Assembly (NCBI RefSeq): GCF_000719555.1
Contig: NZ_JOGX01000008.1
Coordinates: forward strand, 1 to 64,000
Direction: 5' to 3'
DNA from: Streptomyces sp. NRRL F-5727
GTDB lineage: Bacteria > Actinomycetota > Actinomycetes > Streptomycetales > Streptomycetaceae
Length of the DNA: 64,000 bases
A program made the position numbers and the translations under genes. Under the pieces are notes generated by a model, which ran no database searches, had not been told where the DNA came from, and saw only the letters and a list, made by a program, of their open reading frames with translations. Shown here one piece after another: positions 42,335 to 49,753 of this stretch; within the stretch, counting starts at the first letter, position 1, and every line of letters starts with the position of its first letter.

Positions 42335-42396
42335 AACCGCTCGGTTCATGACGTCAACCGAACGGTTCAGTTTGAGTGTCTGAACCGGTCGGTTCA
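42335..42396. promoter_or_regulatory. cluster of three operator-like palindromes upstream of DUF1348 gene
   Basis: Three boxes fit AACCGNNCGGTTCA: 42335-42348 (AACCGCTCGGTTCA), 42356-42369 (AACCGAACGGTTCA) and 42383-42396 (AACCGGTCGGTTCA). The first two are 21 bases apart, centre to centre, which puts them on one helix face; the third is 27 further. All lie just upstream of the DUF1348 start. Between the first and second is ATGACGTCA. TetR-family proteins often bind such 5-2-5 repeats. Confidence 0.7.
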
Positions 42397-42422
42397 GGGC
42401 GGGCGGTCGCGGAGGGTGCCGG

Positions 42423-42884
42423 TCAGCCGATGGCCGGGCTGCTGCCGAAGGCCTTCACGGCCTGGTAGTAGGTCCAGGCGGTGGAGTCGCAGGAGGTGCG
42501 GGTCAGGCCCGAGTAGCGGGCGCAGACGCGCTTGAGGTCGGCGTAGAAGGCGTCGTCGAGGCGGGGCTTGTTGGCGCTGAAGGTGCCGGCGGCCTTGTAG
42601 TTGCGGTAGCCGAAGTCGTGGCGGGCGCAGGCCGTCTGGAAGGGGAAGCCGAGCGGGTTGTCCGGCGAGGACGAGCAGTAGTCGGTCGACCAGTCGAAGC
42701 CGTAGGCGGACCAGGCGCTCTGGTTCGCCCGGGCGGTGACCCAGGCGTTGTAGCTCGTCGCGGTCGTCTGCGTCCAGCTGCTGAGCACCTGCGGCTTGTC
42801 GGCGGGTGCGGCGGAGGCCGGGGTGGCCAGGGCGATCAGTCCGGCTGTCACGGTGGCGGTCACGGCGGCGACTCGACTGCGCAT
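42423..42884 (-). CDS. secreted prokaryotic phospholipase A2
   Basis: The 153-residue precursor has a signal peptide ending near TPASA/APAD at about residue 26. The mature enzyme closely follows Streptomyces violaceoruber PLA2: SAWSAYGFDWSTDYCSSSPDNPLGFPFQTACARHDFGYRNYKAAGTF, with the catalytic His89-Asp90 pair in CARHDFGYRN and Asp in FDWSTD near the calcium site. Cys70, Cys86 and two later Cys form disulfides. It hydrolyses the sn-2 ester of phospholipids outside the cell. Confidence 0.95.
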   Translation of the reverse strand: MRSRVAAVTATVTAGLIALATPASAAPADKPQVLSSWTQTTATSYNAWVTARANQSAWSAYGFDWSTDYCSSSPDNPLGFPFQTACARHDFGYRNYKAAGTFSANKPRLDDAFYADLKRVCARYSGLTRTSCDSTAWTYYQAVKAFGSSPAIG

Positions 42885-43121
42885 CAGCGATCCTCCCAGG
42901 GGAAGGCGCCGGGGGTCTCCCGGCACCGGTGTCGTGATCCTGGGAGTACGGGTACCAGCTCCGCTGACGCGGTGTCACGGGATCGCGCAGAGTTCGCTCC
43001 GACGTAGCCCGACGGAGCGGCCCCGGTCGCCGAACCGTCGCTCCGGGGACGGGAGTCGGGCCGGACCTCCGTGTCCGATCCGTACAAGACCCGGGGCACC
43101 CGGCGTGCCTAGCGTGGCGCC

Positions 43122-43532
43122 ATGGACCTCACCCCTCGTCTCGACCTCGTCGGCCTCGTCGTCTCGGACATGGCCGCCTCGCTCGCCTTCTACCGGCGCC
43201 TCGGCCTGGACGTCCCGGCCGGGGCGGAGTCCGCCCCGCACGTGGAGGCGGTGCTGCCCGGCGGGGTGCGGATCGCCTGGGACACGGAGGACGTCGTCCG
43301 CTCCTTCGACCCCGGCTGGACGCGGCCCACCGGCGGCGACCGGATCGGGCTCGCCTTCCGGTGCGGGGCGCCGGCGGAGGTGGACGCGGTGTACGAGGAG
43401 CTGGTCGCCGCCGGGTACACCGGGCACCTGAAGCCCTGGGACGCGGTGTGGGGGCAGCGCTACGCGGTGGTCCTCGACCCGGACGGCTCGGGGGTGTCGC
43501 TCTTCGCGGACGCGCGTGCCGAGAGCGCGTAG
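43122..43532 (+). CDS. VOC (glyoxalase/bleomycin-resistance) family protein
   Basis: The 136-residue protein has two beta-alpha-beta-beta-beta modules: LDLVGLVVSDMAASLAFYRRLGLDVP and IGLAFRCGAPAEVDAVYEELVAAGYTGHLKPWDAVWGQRYAVVLDPDGSGVSLFAD. This fits the vicinal oxygen chelate fold. The metal ligands and substrate cannot be set from sequence. Its last 73 bases run opposite to the end of the AraC-type gene. Confidence 0.88.
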   Translation: MDLTPRLDLVGLVVSDMAASLAFYRRLGLDVPAGAESAPHVEAVLPGGVRIAWDTEDVVRSFDPGWTRPTGGDRIGLAFRCGAPAEVDAVYEELVAAGYTGHLKPWDAVWGQRYAVVLDPDGSGVSLFADARAESA

Positions 43533-44206
43533 GCGGTGAGCGTCGTACCGGCCAGGGCCCGGGTCTCGCGGGCGAGATGGGCCTGGTCGGCGCAGCCCGC
43601 GCGCAGCGCGGCCTCCGCGAACGGCGCGCCTGCCCGGACCAGGGCGAGCGCGCGCTGGAGGCGCAGGACGCGGGCGAGGGTCTTGGGGCCGTAGCCGAAG
43701 GCGTCGAGGGAGCGCCGGTGCAGCTGCCGGGCCCCGAGTCCGACCGCGTCGGCCGTCTCGGCGACCGTCCGCCCGGCCGCGAGACGGGCCACGACGGCCC
43801 GGAGCAGCGGATCGGGTCCCGGGCCGTCGGCGGTCCTGCGGAACGCGAACGCGTCCAGGGCGGCGGCCGGGTCGGGTGCGTCCGTGATCCGCTCGGCGAG
43901 CCGCCGCGCGCGGGCCTCGCCCCAGAGCGCGCCGAGCGGAACCCGCCGGTCGCGGAGTTCGTGGGCGGGGACGCCGAGGAAGCCGGGGGCGTCGCCGGGG
44001 GCGAAGCGGAGGCCCGCGTAGCGGGCGACGGGCGTGTCCGCGCGGTACGCGCGCGTGTCGGCGCCCGCGACGAGGAGCAGGCCGTCGGCCCAGATCAGGT
44101 CCATGCAGCCGTCGGGGACGACGAGGGCGTCCGAGACGACGGGGGCGGGCGCCGTCCGGGTCCACAGGACGGCGCCGTCGAGCCGGGCGGGGCGCTCCTC
44201 GTACAT
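43460..44206 (-). CDS. AraC-family transcriptional regulator
   Basis: The 248-residue protein has an N-terminal DUF6597-like sensor part (VVPDGCMDLIWADGLLLVAGADTRAY, RFAPGDAPGFLGVPAHELRDRRVPL). The C-terminal helix-turn-helix follows (VAETADAVGLGARQLHRRSLDAFGYGPKTLARVLRLQRAL, FAEAALRAGCADQAHLARETRALAGTTLTAY). It is convergent with, and overlaps by 73 bases, the VOC gene; such AraC-VOC pairs are common in Streptomyces. The inducer is unknown. Confidence 0.88.
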   Translation of the reverse strand: MYEERPARLDGAVLWTRTAPAPVVSDALVVPDGCMDLIWADGLLLVAGADTRAYRADTPVARYAGLRFAPGDAPGFLGVPAHELRDRRVPLGALWGEARARRLAERITDAPDPAAALDAFAFRRTADGPGPDPLLRAVVARLAAGRTVAETADAVGLGARQLHRRSLDAFGYGPKTLARVLRLQRALALVRAGAPFAEAALRAGCADQAHLARETRALAGTTLTAYALSARASAKSDTPEPSGSRTTA

Positions 44207-44230
44207 CCTCCCCAGGCTAGACCCGGTCGG

Positions 44231-45355
44231 TCAGTCCTTCTCCCAGCCCGTGTGGAGGCGGGCCTTGACGTCGTCCGGGGGGAGGAACCTGGACCAGCGT
44301 TCGGGGAATTCGGAGGGCATGTCGGGGTCGTCCTCGTCGACGTCGTCCGCCTCCGCGCGGATGCGGGCGACGAGTTCCGCCGCCTGGACCGCGCGGGCGC
44401 GTTCGTTGGCCTCGCGGGCGGCGGCCGTGGCGACGGAGGGCCAGACGCGGTCGATCGCCGCGTTGACCGCCGCGCCGACGAGGACCGCGAAGGCGGAGAC
44501 GCCGATCCAGAGGAGGATGGCGATGGGCGCGGCCAGCGAGCCGTAGATGGTGGGGCCCTCCACCTGGCTCGTCAGGTAGATCCGGAGCAGGAAGCTGCCG
44601 AAGGCCCACATCGCGAGGGCGACGAGCGCGCCCGGGATGTCCTCGATCCAGGGCGACCGGACGGGGACGGAGACGTGGTAGAGCGTGGTGAGGAAGGCGA
44701 TGGAGAGCAGGATGACGGCCGGCCAGTAGAGGACGGCGACGACGTCGGTGCCCCAGGTGACGAGTTCGACGACCCGGTCGGGGCCGACGACGGCGAGCGG
44801 CAGGACCACCGCCCCGATGAGGAGCGCCACGATGTAGAGGAGGAAGGCGAGGAGGCGGGTCTTGACGATGCCCCGGTGCCCGTCGAGGCCGTACATGACG
44901 GTGATGGTGTCGATGAAGACGTTCACCGCCCGGGAGCCGGACCACAGGGCGATGGCGAAGCCGAGGGAGACGAGCTCGGGACGTTTCGCCCGGGTGATGT
45001 CGTCGAGGACGGGCTGCGCGATCTCGTGGACGCCGCGGTCGGAGAGGACCGTGCCGGCCGCCCGGAGGATGTTCTCCTGGATGGAGGCGACGGTGTCGGT
45101 GTTGGTCCAGTCGTCGGCGTAGCCGAGGAGGGCGATGAGGCCGAGCAGCAGGGGTGGCAGGGACAGCAGGGTGAAGAAGGCGGCCTCGGCGGCCAGGCCG
45201 AGGATCCGGTACTCGATGCACGAGTTCACGGTGTCCTTGAGGAGCAGCCAGACCATCTTCCGCTTGCTGACGTTGCGGTAGAGGACGCGGGCGCGGTGGA
45301 GCCTGCTCCAGGGGCGCCGCTCCGGCCGTTCGGGTGTTTCGCTTGCTGCCTGCAC
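44231..45355 (-). CDS. YihY/virulence-factor BrkB family membrane protein
   Basis: The 374-residue protein has six membrane segments and the YihY pattern: AAEAAFFTLLSLPPLLLGLIALLGY near residue 60, then LWSGSRAVNVFIDTITVMYGL, and LLWIGVSAFAVLVGAAVNAAIDR. It ends in a long acidic tail with VDEDDPDMPSEFPERWSRFLPP. The family's function is unsettled. I chose GTG 45355 because it lies 6 bases after a TACGGT -10-like hexamer, which suggests a leaderless message; no ribosome site is seen. Confidence 0.85.
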   Translation of the reverse strand: MQAASETPERPERRPWSRLHRARVLYRNVSKRKMVWLLLKDTVNSCIEYRILGLAAEAAFFTLLSLPPLLLGLIALLGYADDWTNTDTVASIQENILRAAGTVLSDRGVHEIAQPVLDDITRAKRPELVSLGFAIALWSGSRAVNVFIDTITVMYGLDGHRGIVKTRLLAFLLYIVALLIGAVVLPLAVVGPDRVVELVTWGTDVVAVLYWPAVILLSIAFLTTLYHVSVPVRSPWIEDIPGALVALAMWAFGSFLLRIYLTSQVEGPTIYGSLAAPIAILLWIGVSAFAVLVGAAVNAAIDRVWPSVATAAAREANERARAVQAAELVARIRAEADDVDEDDPDMPSEFPERWSRFLPPDDVKARLHTGWEKD

Positions 45356-45359
45356 CTGC

Positions 45360-45368
45360 TTACCGTAT
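45360..45368. promoter_or_regulatory. symmetric -10 element for two divergent leaderless genes
   Basis: TTACCGTAT reads as TACCGT on the plus strand (45361-45366) and TACGGT on the minus strand (45367-45362). In each direction exactly 6 bases separate the hexamer from the start codon: ATG 45373 and GTG 45355. That is the expected distance from -10 to a transcript start, so both messages would begin at their start codon. The -35 regions look poor. The whole gap between the genes is 17 bases. Confidence 0.6.
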
Positions 45369-45372
45369 CGGC

Positions 45373-47019
45373 ATGGAAGCGGCCTCCCACACAGTGACCA
45401 ATCAGGCTCCGCCCCTGGTGGGGTACGACGTGTACACATCCGACCGGGCGCTGGCGGAGGCGGTCGGGCGCCATCTGCCGGCGGAGCTCCTCGACGAGGC
45501 CGGGGAGGAGTTGCGGGCGCTGGGCCGGGCGACCGGTTCGGAGCAGGTGCGGGAGTGGGGCGAGCAGGCGAACGCGTACCCGCCCCGGCTGCGGACGCAC
45601 GACCGGTTCGGGCAGCGGATCGACGAGGTCGAGTTCCATCCGGCCTGGCACCGGCTGCTCGGCAAGGCGGTCGCGGCGGGGCTGACGGACGCCTGGGGGC
45701 GGCCCGGCGGGCACGTGCGGCGCGCGGCCGGGTTCCTGGTGGCGACGCAGGCGGAGGCCGGGATCGGCTGTCCGGTGTCGATGACGCACGCGGCGGTGCC
45801 GGCGCTGCGGGCCGAGCCGGAGCTGGCGGCGGTCTGGGAGCCCCTGGCCGCCTCCCGGGTGTACGAGCGGGAGCTGCTGCCGGTCGCCGGGAAGGCGGGG
45901 GTGCTGCTGGGAATGGGGCTGACGGAGAAGCAGGGCGGGAGCGACGTACGGGCCGTCACCACGTCGGCGCGGCCGCTGGCGGCGCCGGGCGAGTACGTGC
46001 TGACCGGGCACAAGTGGTTCTGCTCGGCGCCCATGTCGGACGCCTTCCTGGTGCTCGCGCGGGCTCCCGGCGGACTGACCTGCTTCCTGGTGCCCCGGGT
46101 CCTGGACGACGGCTCCCGGAACGCGTTCGCGCTGCAGCGGCTCAAGGACAAGCTCGGGAACCGGTCGAACGCCTCGGCGGAGGTGGAGTTCCCCGGGACG
46201 ACGTGGGCGCGCCGGGTCGGCGAGGAGGGGCGCGGGCTGCGGACCGTGATGGGGATGGTGGCGGCGACCCGGCTGGACTGCGTGCTGGGGTCGGCGGCGC
46301 TGATGCGGCAGGCGGTGGCGCAGGCCGTGCACCACGCCTCGTACCGCTCGGCCTTCGGCGGTCTGCTCGCCGACAAGCCGCTGATGCGGAACGTGCTGGC
46401 GGACCTGGCGGTGGAGTCGGAGGCGGCGACCGTCCTCGGGATGCGGCTGGCGGCGGCGTACGACGCCGCCGAGGGGGGTTCGGAGCGGGACCGCGCGCTG
46501 CTGCGGATCGCGGTGCCGGCGGCGAAGTACTGGGTGACGAAGCGGTGCGTGCCGGTGGTGGCGGAGGCCCTGGAGTGCCTGGGCGGGAACGGGTACGTGG
46601 AGGAGTCCGGGCTGCCGCGGCTGCTGCGCGAGTCGCCGCTGAACTCGGTGTGGGAGGGCGCGGGGAACATCCAGGCGCTGGACGTGCTGCGGGCGCTGCG
46701 GACGGAGCCGGCGGCGCTGGACGCGTATCTGCGGGAGGTCGGGGAGGCGCGGGGGGCGGACCCCCGGCTCGACCGGGCGATCCGCGGGGTGCTCGCGGAG
46801 CTGGCCGACCTGGAGGGCGTGGAGGCGCGGGCCCGGCGGCTCGCGGAGCGGATGGCGCTGGTGCTGCAGGGCGCGCTGCTGGTCCGCTGGGCGCCGCCGG
46901 AGGTGGCGGACGCGTTCTGCGCGGGCCGGCTGGGCGGCGACACGGGCTCGGCCTTCGGGACGCTGCCGCACACGCTGGACCTGCGGGCGGTGGTGGAGCG
47001 GGCGCGGCCGGTGGAGTGA
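45373..47019 (+). CDS. AidB-like acyl-CoA dehydrogenase family protein
   Basis: The 548-residue protein is the long AidB-type form. It has an N-terminal part with YDVYTSDRALAEAVGRH, then PVSMTHAAVPALR, the FAD segment MGLTEKQGGSDVRAVTTSA, TGHKWFCSAPMSDAFLVLA, and the late ALECLGGNGYVEESGLPRLLRESPLNSVWEGAGNIQALDVLRAL. AidB proteins bind DNA and protect it from alkylation; they retain FAD but have low dehydrogenase activity. The ATG has no ribosome site and follows TACCGT by 6 bases, so it is probably leaderless. Confidence 0.9.
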   Translation: MEAASHTVTNQAPPLVGYDVYTSDRALAEAVGRHLPAELLDEAGEELRALGRATGSEQVREWGEQANAYPPRLRTHDRFGQRIDEVEFHPAWHRLLGKAVAAGLTDAWGRPGGHVRRAAGFLVATQAEAGIGCPVSMTHAAVPALRAEPELAAVWEPLAASRVYERELLPVAGKAGVLLGMGLTEKQGGSDVRAVTTSARPLAAPGEYVLTGHKWFCSAPMSDAFLVLARAPGGLTCFLVPRVLDDGSRNAFALQRLKDKLGNRSNASAEVEFPGTTWARRVGEEGRGLRTVMGMVAATRLDCVLGSAALMRQAVAQAVHHASYRSAFGGLLADKPLMRNVLADLAVESEAATVLGMRLAAAYDAAEGGSERDRALLRIAVPAAKYWVTKRCVPVVAEALECLGGNGYVEESGLPRLLRESPLNSVWEGAGNIQALDVLRALRTEPAALDAYLREVGEARGADPRLDRAIRGVLAELADLEGVEARARRLAERMALVLQGALLVRWAPPEVADAFCAGRLGGDTGSAFGTLPHTLDLRAVVERARPVE

Positions 47020-47395
47020 GGGCGCGTCAGGAGGGCCCGGGGGGGCGGGAGGCTGAGCCGCGCGTACCAGGGGTGGACCCGGCGGGGCCCGCGGAGCGGG
47101 GCGCGGGGTCGGCACGCGCGGAAGGCGGGGGTGGTGCTGCGCCGACACGGCACCACCACCCGCCTTCACCACCCTCACGCACGGGGGTGCTCCGGGGCCA
47201 GAGTTGCAAAGGGTTGCAGGATTACGCGAACCGGGCTCCGTGGAGGGCTTCCGGACGGCACGATGGACCCGGGAACACGCGAGCCACGGCCGAGGGCGAC
47301 AATTCGGACGGGGCTGTACGGCGCTCACGATGCTCCGGTCATCCGCCCGGACACAGCAGAACCGATACAGCACACCGGGTGGCGGGGAGGGACCG
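47020..47395. other. 376-base gap between AidB-like and GAF-regulator genes
   Basis: No gene is visible. The first half contains the hairpin at 47122-47166, which can end the AidB-like transcript. The second half should hold the promoter of the GAF-domain gene; GATACA at 47363-47368 is a possible -10. I see no RNA gene. Confidence 0.5.
47122..47166 (+). terminator. stem-loop terminator after AidB-like gene
   Basis: AAGGCGGGGGTGGTGC pairs with GCACCACCACCCGCCTT across a 12-base loop, with one bulge. It lies 103 bases past the stop and is not followed by a T run. Its length and stability make a terminator the best reading. Confidence 0.6.
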
Positions 47396-48688
47396 ATGAA
47401 CAACACGCGGCTCGACATGAAGCGTCTGGCCACCATGGACGCCGTCCAGGCGGCCCGTCTGCTGCACCGCGTCCGCGAGGAGACGCTGGCCGGACGCACG
47501 CCGCCGATCGCGCCCCGCCCGGAGATCGACGCCTCCTGGCGGCGGATGGCCCGGCTCGGCCTCGACCCCGACCGGGGCACGAGCAGCGTCCTGCTGCGCC
47601 GCGAGGAGCTGGAGCACCGGCGGCGGAGCACGCTGCTCGCCGAGGTGATGCAGACGCTCACCTCCGGCCTGGCCGGGATCGCCGACGCCTCGCTCCAGAT
47701 CATGGTGGTGACCGACGAACATGGGCGGGTGCTGTGGCGCGACGGGCACCGCTCGGTGATGCGGCAGGCGAACGGGATCTGCCTGGCGGAGGGCGCGGCC
47801 TGGACCGAGGACACCACCGGCACCAACGCGGTCGGCACCGCGCTCGCCACCCGGCGGGCGGTGCAGGTCCACTCCGCCGAGCACTACATGCAGTCGCTGC
47901 ACAACTGGACCTGCGCGGCCGCGCCCGTCCACGACCCGCGCGACCAGCGGCTGCTCGGCGTCCTGGACGTGAGCGGACCGGCCTCCACCTTCCACCCCAC
48001 GACGCTGGCCCTGGTGAGCTCGGTCGCCCGGCTCGCGGAGGCCGAGATGCGCGAGCGGCACCGCAGCACCCTGGAACGGCTGCGGGCGGTGGCCGCGCCG
48101 ATCCTGTGCCGGGTCGGCGGCCGGGCCGTCGCGGTCGACCCGCACGGCTGGACGGCGGCGGTGACCGGGGTGGCCCCGACCGACCGGATCGTGCTGCCGA
48201 AGTCGTTCGGCGCCGGCCGGGTCTGGCTGCCCTCGCTGGGGCTGTGCGCGGTGGAGCCCCTGCCCGGCGGCTGGCTGCTGCGGGTCGAGGAGGACACCGC
48301 CCCGGCCGGTACGGAGTCGGGCGCGGCGAGCCGGCTGGTGCTGGACCTGAGCCGGCCGCGCCGCTGGACGGTGGCGGTCTCCGGGGCGGCGGGGAGCTGG
48401 CAGCAGGAGCTGAGCCCGCGCCACGCGGAGCTGCTGTACCTCCTGGCCCTGCACCCGGACGGGCGGACGGCGGCCGATCTGGCGGAGGACGTGTTCGGCG
48501 ACCGGACGAGGACGGTGACGGTCCGGGCCGAGATGTCGCGGGTGCGCCGCACCCTGGCGGGCGTCCTGGCGCACCGCCCGTACCGCTTCCGCGAGGAGAT
48601 CGCGGTGGAGGTGCAGCGCCCGGAGGACCCCTCCGACCTGCTGCCGCACTCGACGGCCCCGGCGGTCCGGACGGCCAGCACGGTCTGA
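47396..48688 (+). CDS. GAF-domain transcriptional regulator with C-terminal helix-turn-helix
   Basis: The 430-residue protein starts like AcoR-type activators (VREETLAGRTPPIAPRPEIDASWRRMARLGLDPDRG). Its GAF domain reads LQIMVVTDEHGRVLWRDGHRSVMRQANGICLAEGAAWTEDTTGTNAVGTAL and VHDPRDQRLLGVLDVSGP. It lacks a sigma-54 AAA+ domain and ends in a winged-helix region (LSPRHAELLYLLALHPDGRTAADLAEDVFGDRTRTVTVRAEMSRVRRTL). Streptomyces lacks sigma-54, so this layout is normal. The ATG has GGGGAGGG upstream. The target is unknown. Confidence 0.88.
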   Translation: MNNTRLDMKRLATMDAVQAARLLHRVREETLAGRTPPIAPRPEIDASWRRMARLGLDPDRGTSSVLLRREELEHRRRSTLLAEVMQTLTSGLAGIADASLQIMVVTDEHGRVLWRDGHRSVMRQANGICLAEGAAWTEDTTGTNAVGTALATRRAVQVHSAEHYMQSLHNWTCAAAPVHDPRDQRLLGVLDVSGPASTFHPTTLALVSSVARLAEAEMRERHRSTLERLRAVAAPILCRVGGRAVAVDPHGWTAAVTGVAPTDRIVLPKSFGAGRVWLPSLGLCAVEPLPGGWLLRVEEDTAPAGTESGAASRLVLDLSRPRRWTVAVSGAAGSWQQELSPRHAELLYLLALHPDGRTAADLAEDVFGDRTRTVTVRAEMSRVRRTLAGVLAHRPYRFREEIAVEVQRPEDPSDLLPHSTAPAVRTASTV

Positions 48689-48811
48689 CCCTCCTCGTAC
48701 GGCGTTCACTTCTGTCCACATGCCGGACAGTCCGTCCGGCGGGGCCGGGAGAGACGGGTCCCACCCCGGCCCGGCCTGGGAATCCGCGGCTCCGCATGAT
48801 GCGATAAGGGC

Positions 48812-49381
48812 ATGAGCATCACTCTCACCACGTGGTCCCTGGAGCAGACCTCTCCGGACGACCTCCGTCCGGCCCGGGTCCCCGAGGGCGACGACATCAC
48901 GGTCCGCCGGGCCGAGGTCCCCTCCCCCGAGTTCAGCCGCTTCCTCTATACGGCGGTCGGCGGCGACATCAACTGGGCCGACCGGCTGCCGCTGAGCTAC
49001 GCGCAGTGGAAGGAGATCGCGGAGAAGCCGGGGGCCGAGATCTGGGTGGCGTACGACCGGGGGACGCCGGCCGGGTACGTGGAGTTCGACCCGCAGGACG
49101 ACGGGGTCGTCGAGATCGTCTACTTCGGCCTGATCCCCGCCTTCCGCGGCCGCCGCATCGGCGGCCACCTGCTCACCGAGGGCGTCCGGCGCGCCTGGGA
49201 CCTGGCCGAGCGCTGGCCGGACCGGGAGCCGACCAAGCGGGTGTGGCTGCACACCTGCTCGCTGGACGGGCCGCACGCGATGGCCAACTACGAGCGCCGC
49301 GGCTTCCGTCTCTTCGACACCAAGGTCGAGGAGATCGAGGAGAGCGGGACGCCCGGGCCGTGGCCCGGTGCGCACGCCTGA
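48812..49381 (+). CDS. GNAT-family N-acetyltransferase
   Basis: The 189-residue protein has the GNAT core: WVAYDRGTPAGYVEFDPQDDGVVEIVYFGLIPAFRGRRIGGHLLTEGVRRAW, where RGRRIGG is the acetyl-CoA pyrophosphate loop (Q/RxxGxG/A), and TCSLDGPHAMANYERRGFRLFDT as the last beta bulge. The substrate is not evident. It is the last gene before a strong 34-base hairpin and the sulfur operon. Confidence 0.9.
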   Translation: MSITLTTWSLEQTSPDDLRPARVPEGDDITVRRAEVPSPEFSRFLYTAVGGDINWADRLPLSYAQWKEIAEKPGAEIWVAYDRGTPAGYVEFDPQDDGVVEIVYFGLIPAFRGRRIGGHLLTEGVRRAWDLAERWPDREPTKRVWLHTCSLDGPHAMANYERRGFRLFDTKVEEIEESGTPGPWPGAHA

Positions 49382-49414
49382 GCCGGGCACCGGATCACCG
49401 GTCCGCCGGTCCGT

Positions 49415-49448
49415 CGTGAAAGGGGCCCTGATCAGGGCCCCTTTCACG
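49415..49448. terminator. 34-base perfect palindrome, terminator
   Basis: Seventeen bases on each side of the centre at 49431/49432 are exactly complementary: CGTGAAAGGGGCCCTGA and its complement. The stem closes at the TGATCA centre, so a 4-base loop would form. It begins 34 bases past the acetyltransferase stop and separates it from the sulfur operon. A T run is part of the descending arm. Confidence 0.85.
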
Positions 49449-49567
49449 TGACCCAGACCACACCGTCTTGAAGAACGAGACGTTCATGTCCACATAACGG
49501 ACGATGCTGGACTGGGTCCAAAGTCCCGTGACACGCTTCCGCCATGCCTGGAACTGGAACTGCCTTG

Positions 49568-49627
49568 GTGAGTCGGCGGCACGTCGACCTCGGCCGCATG
49601 TCCAGCGCCATTTGTCCGGCGCGCTGA
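49568..49627 (+). CDS. leader peptide of the sulfite reductase operon (HVDLxR...SSAIC type)
   Basis: The 19-residue ORF begins GTG AGT CGG CGG and includes RRHVDLGRMSSAIC followed by PAR and a TGA. This is the recognised actinobacterial leader peptide family with a HVDLxR core and a late Cys, found upstream of sulfur genes. A TTG one codon earlier is an alternative start. It lies 126 bases before the sulfite reductase gene. The single Cys codon near the end suggests sensing of cysteine supply through ribosome pausing; mechanism is inferred. Confidence 0.75.
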   Translation: MSRRHVDLGRMSSAICPAR

Positions 49628-49753
49628 GCAAGCCAGCACCGCCGCACCACCCCCTCTGCCCGACCCTGCTGCGCACCGTCGCGCCACTCTCTGTTCTGCG
49701 CGCGAGTGTGCAGGTCAGAGCCGCCCTCTCGCAGTCCCGAAGGACAAGACGCC

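Noticed and set aside
45226..47850. 874-codon minus-strand frame across the AidB-like gene
   Set aside because: It is an Arg/Pro/Gln-rich shadow with no domain; the plus strand encodes a well-conserved acyl-CoA dehydrogenase.
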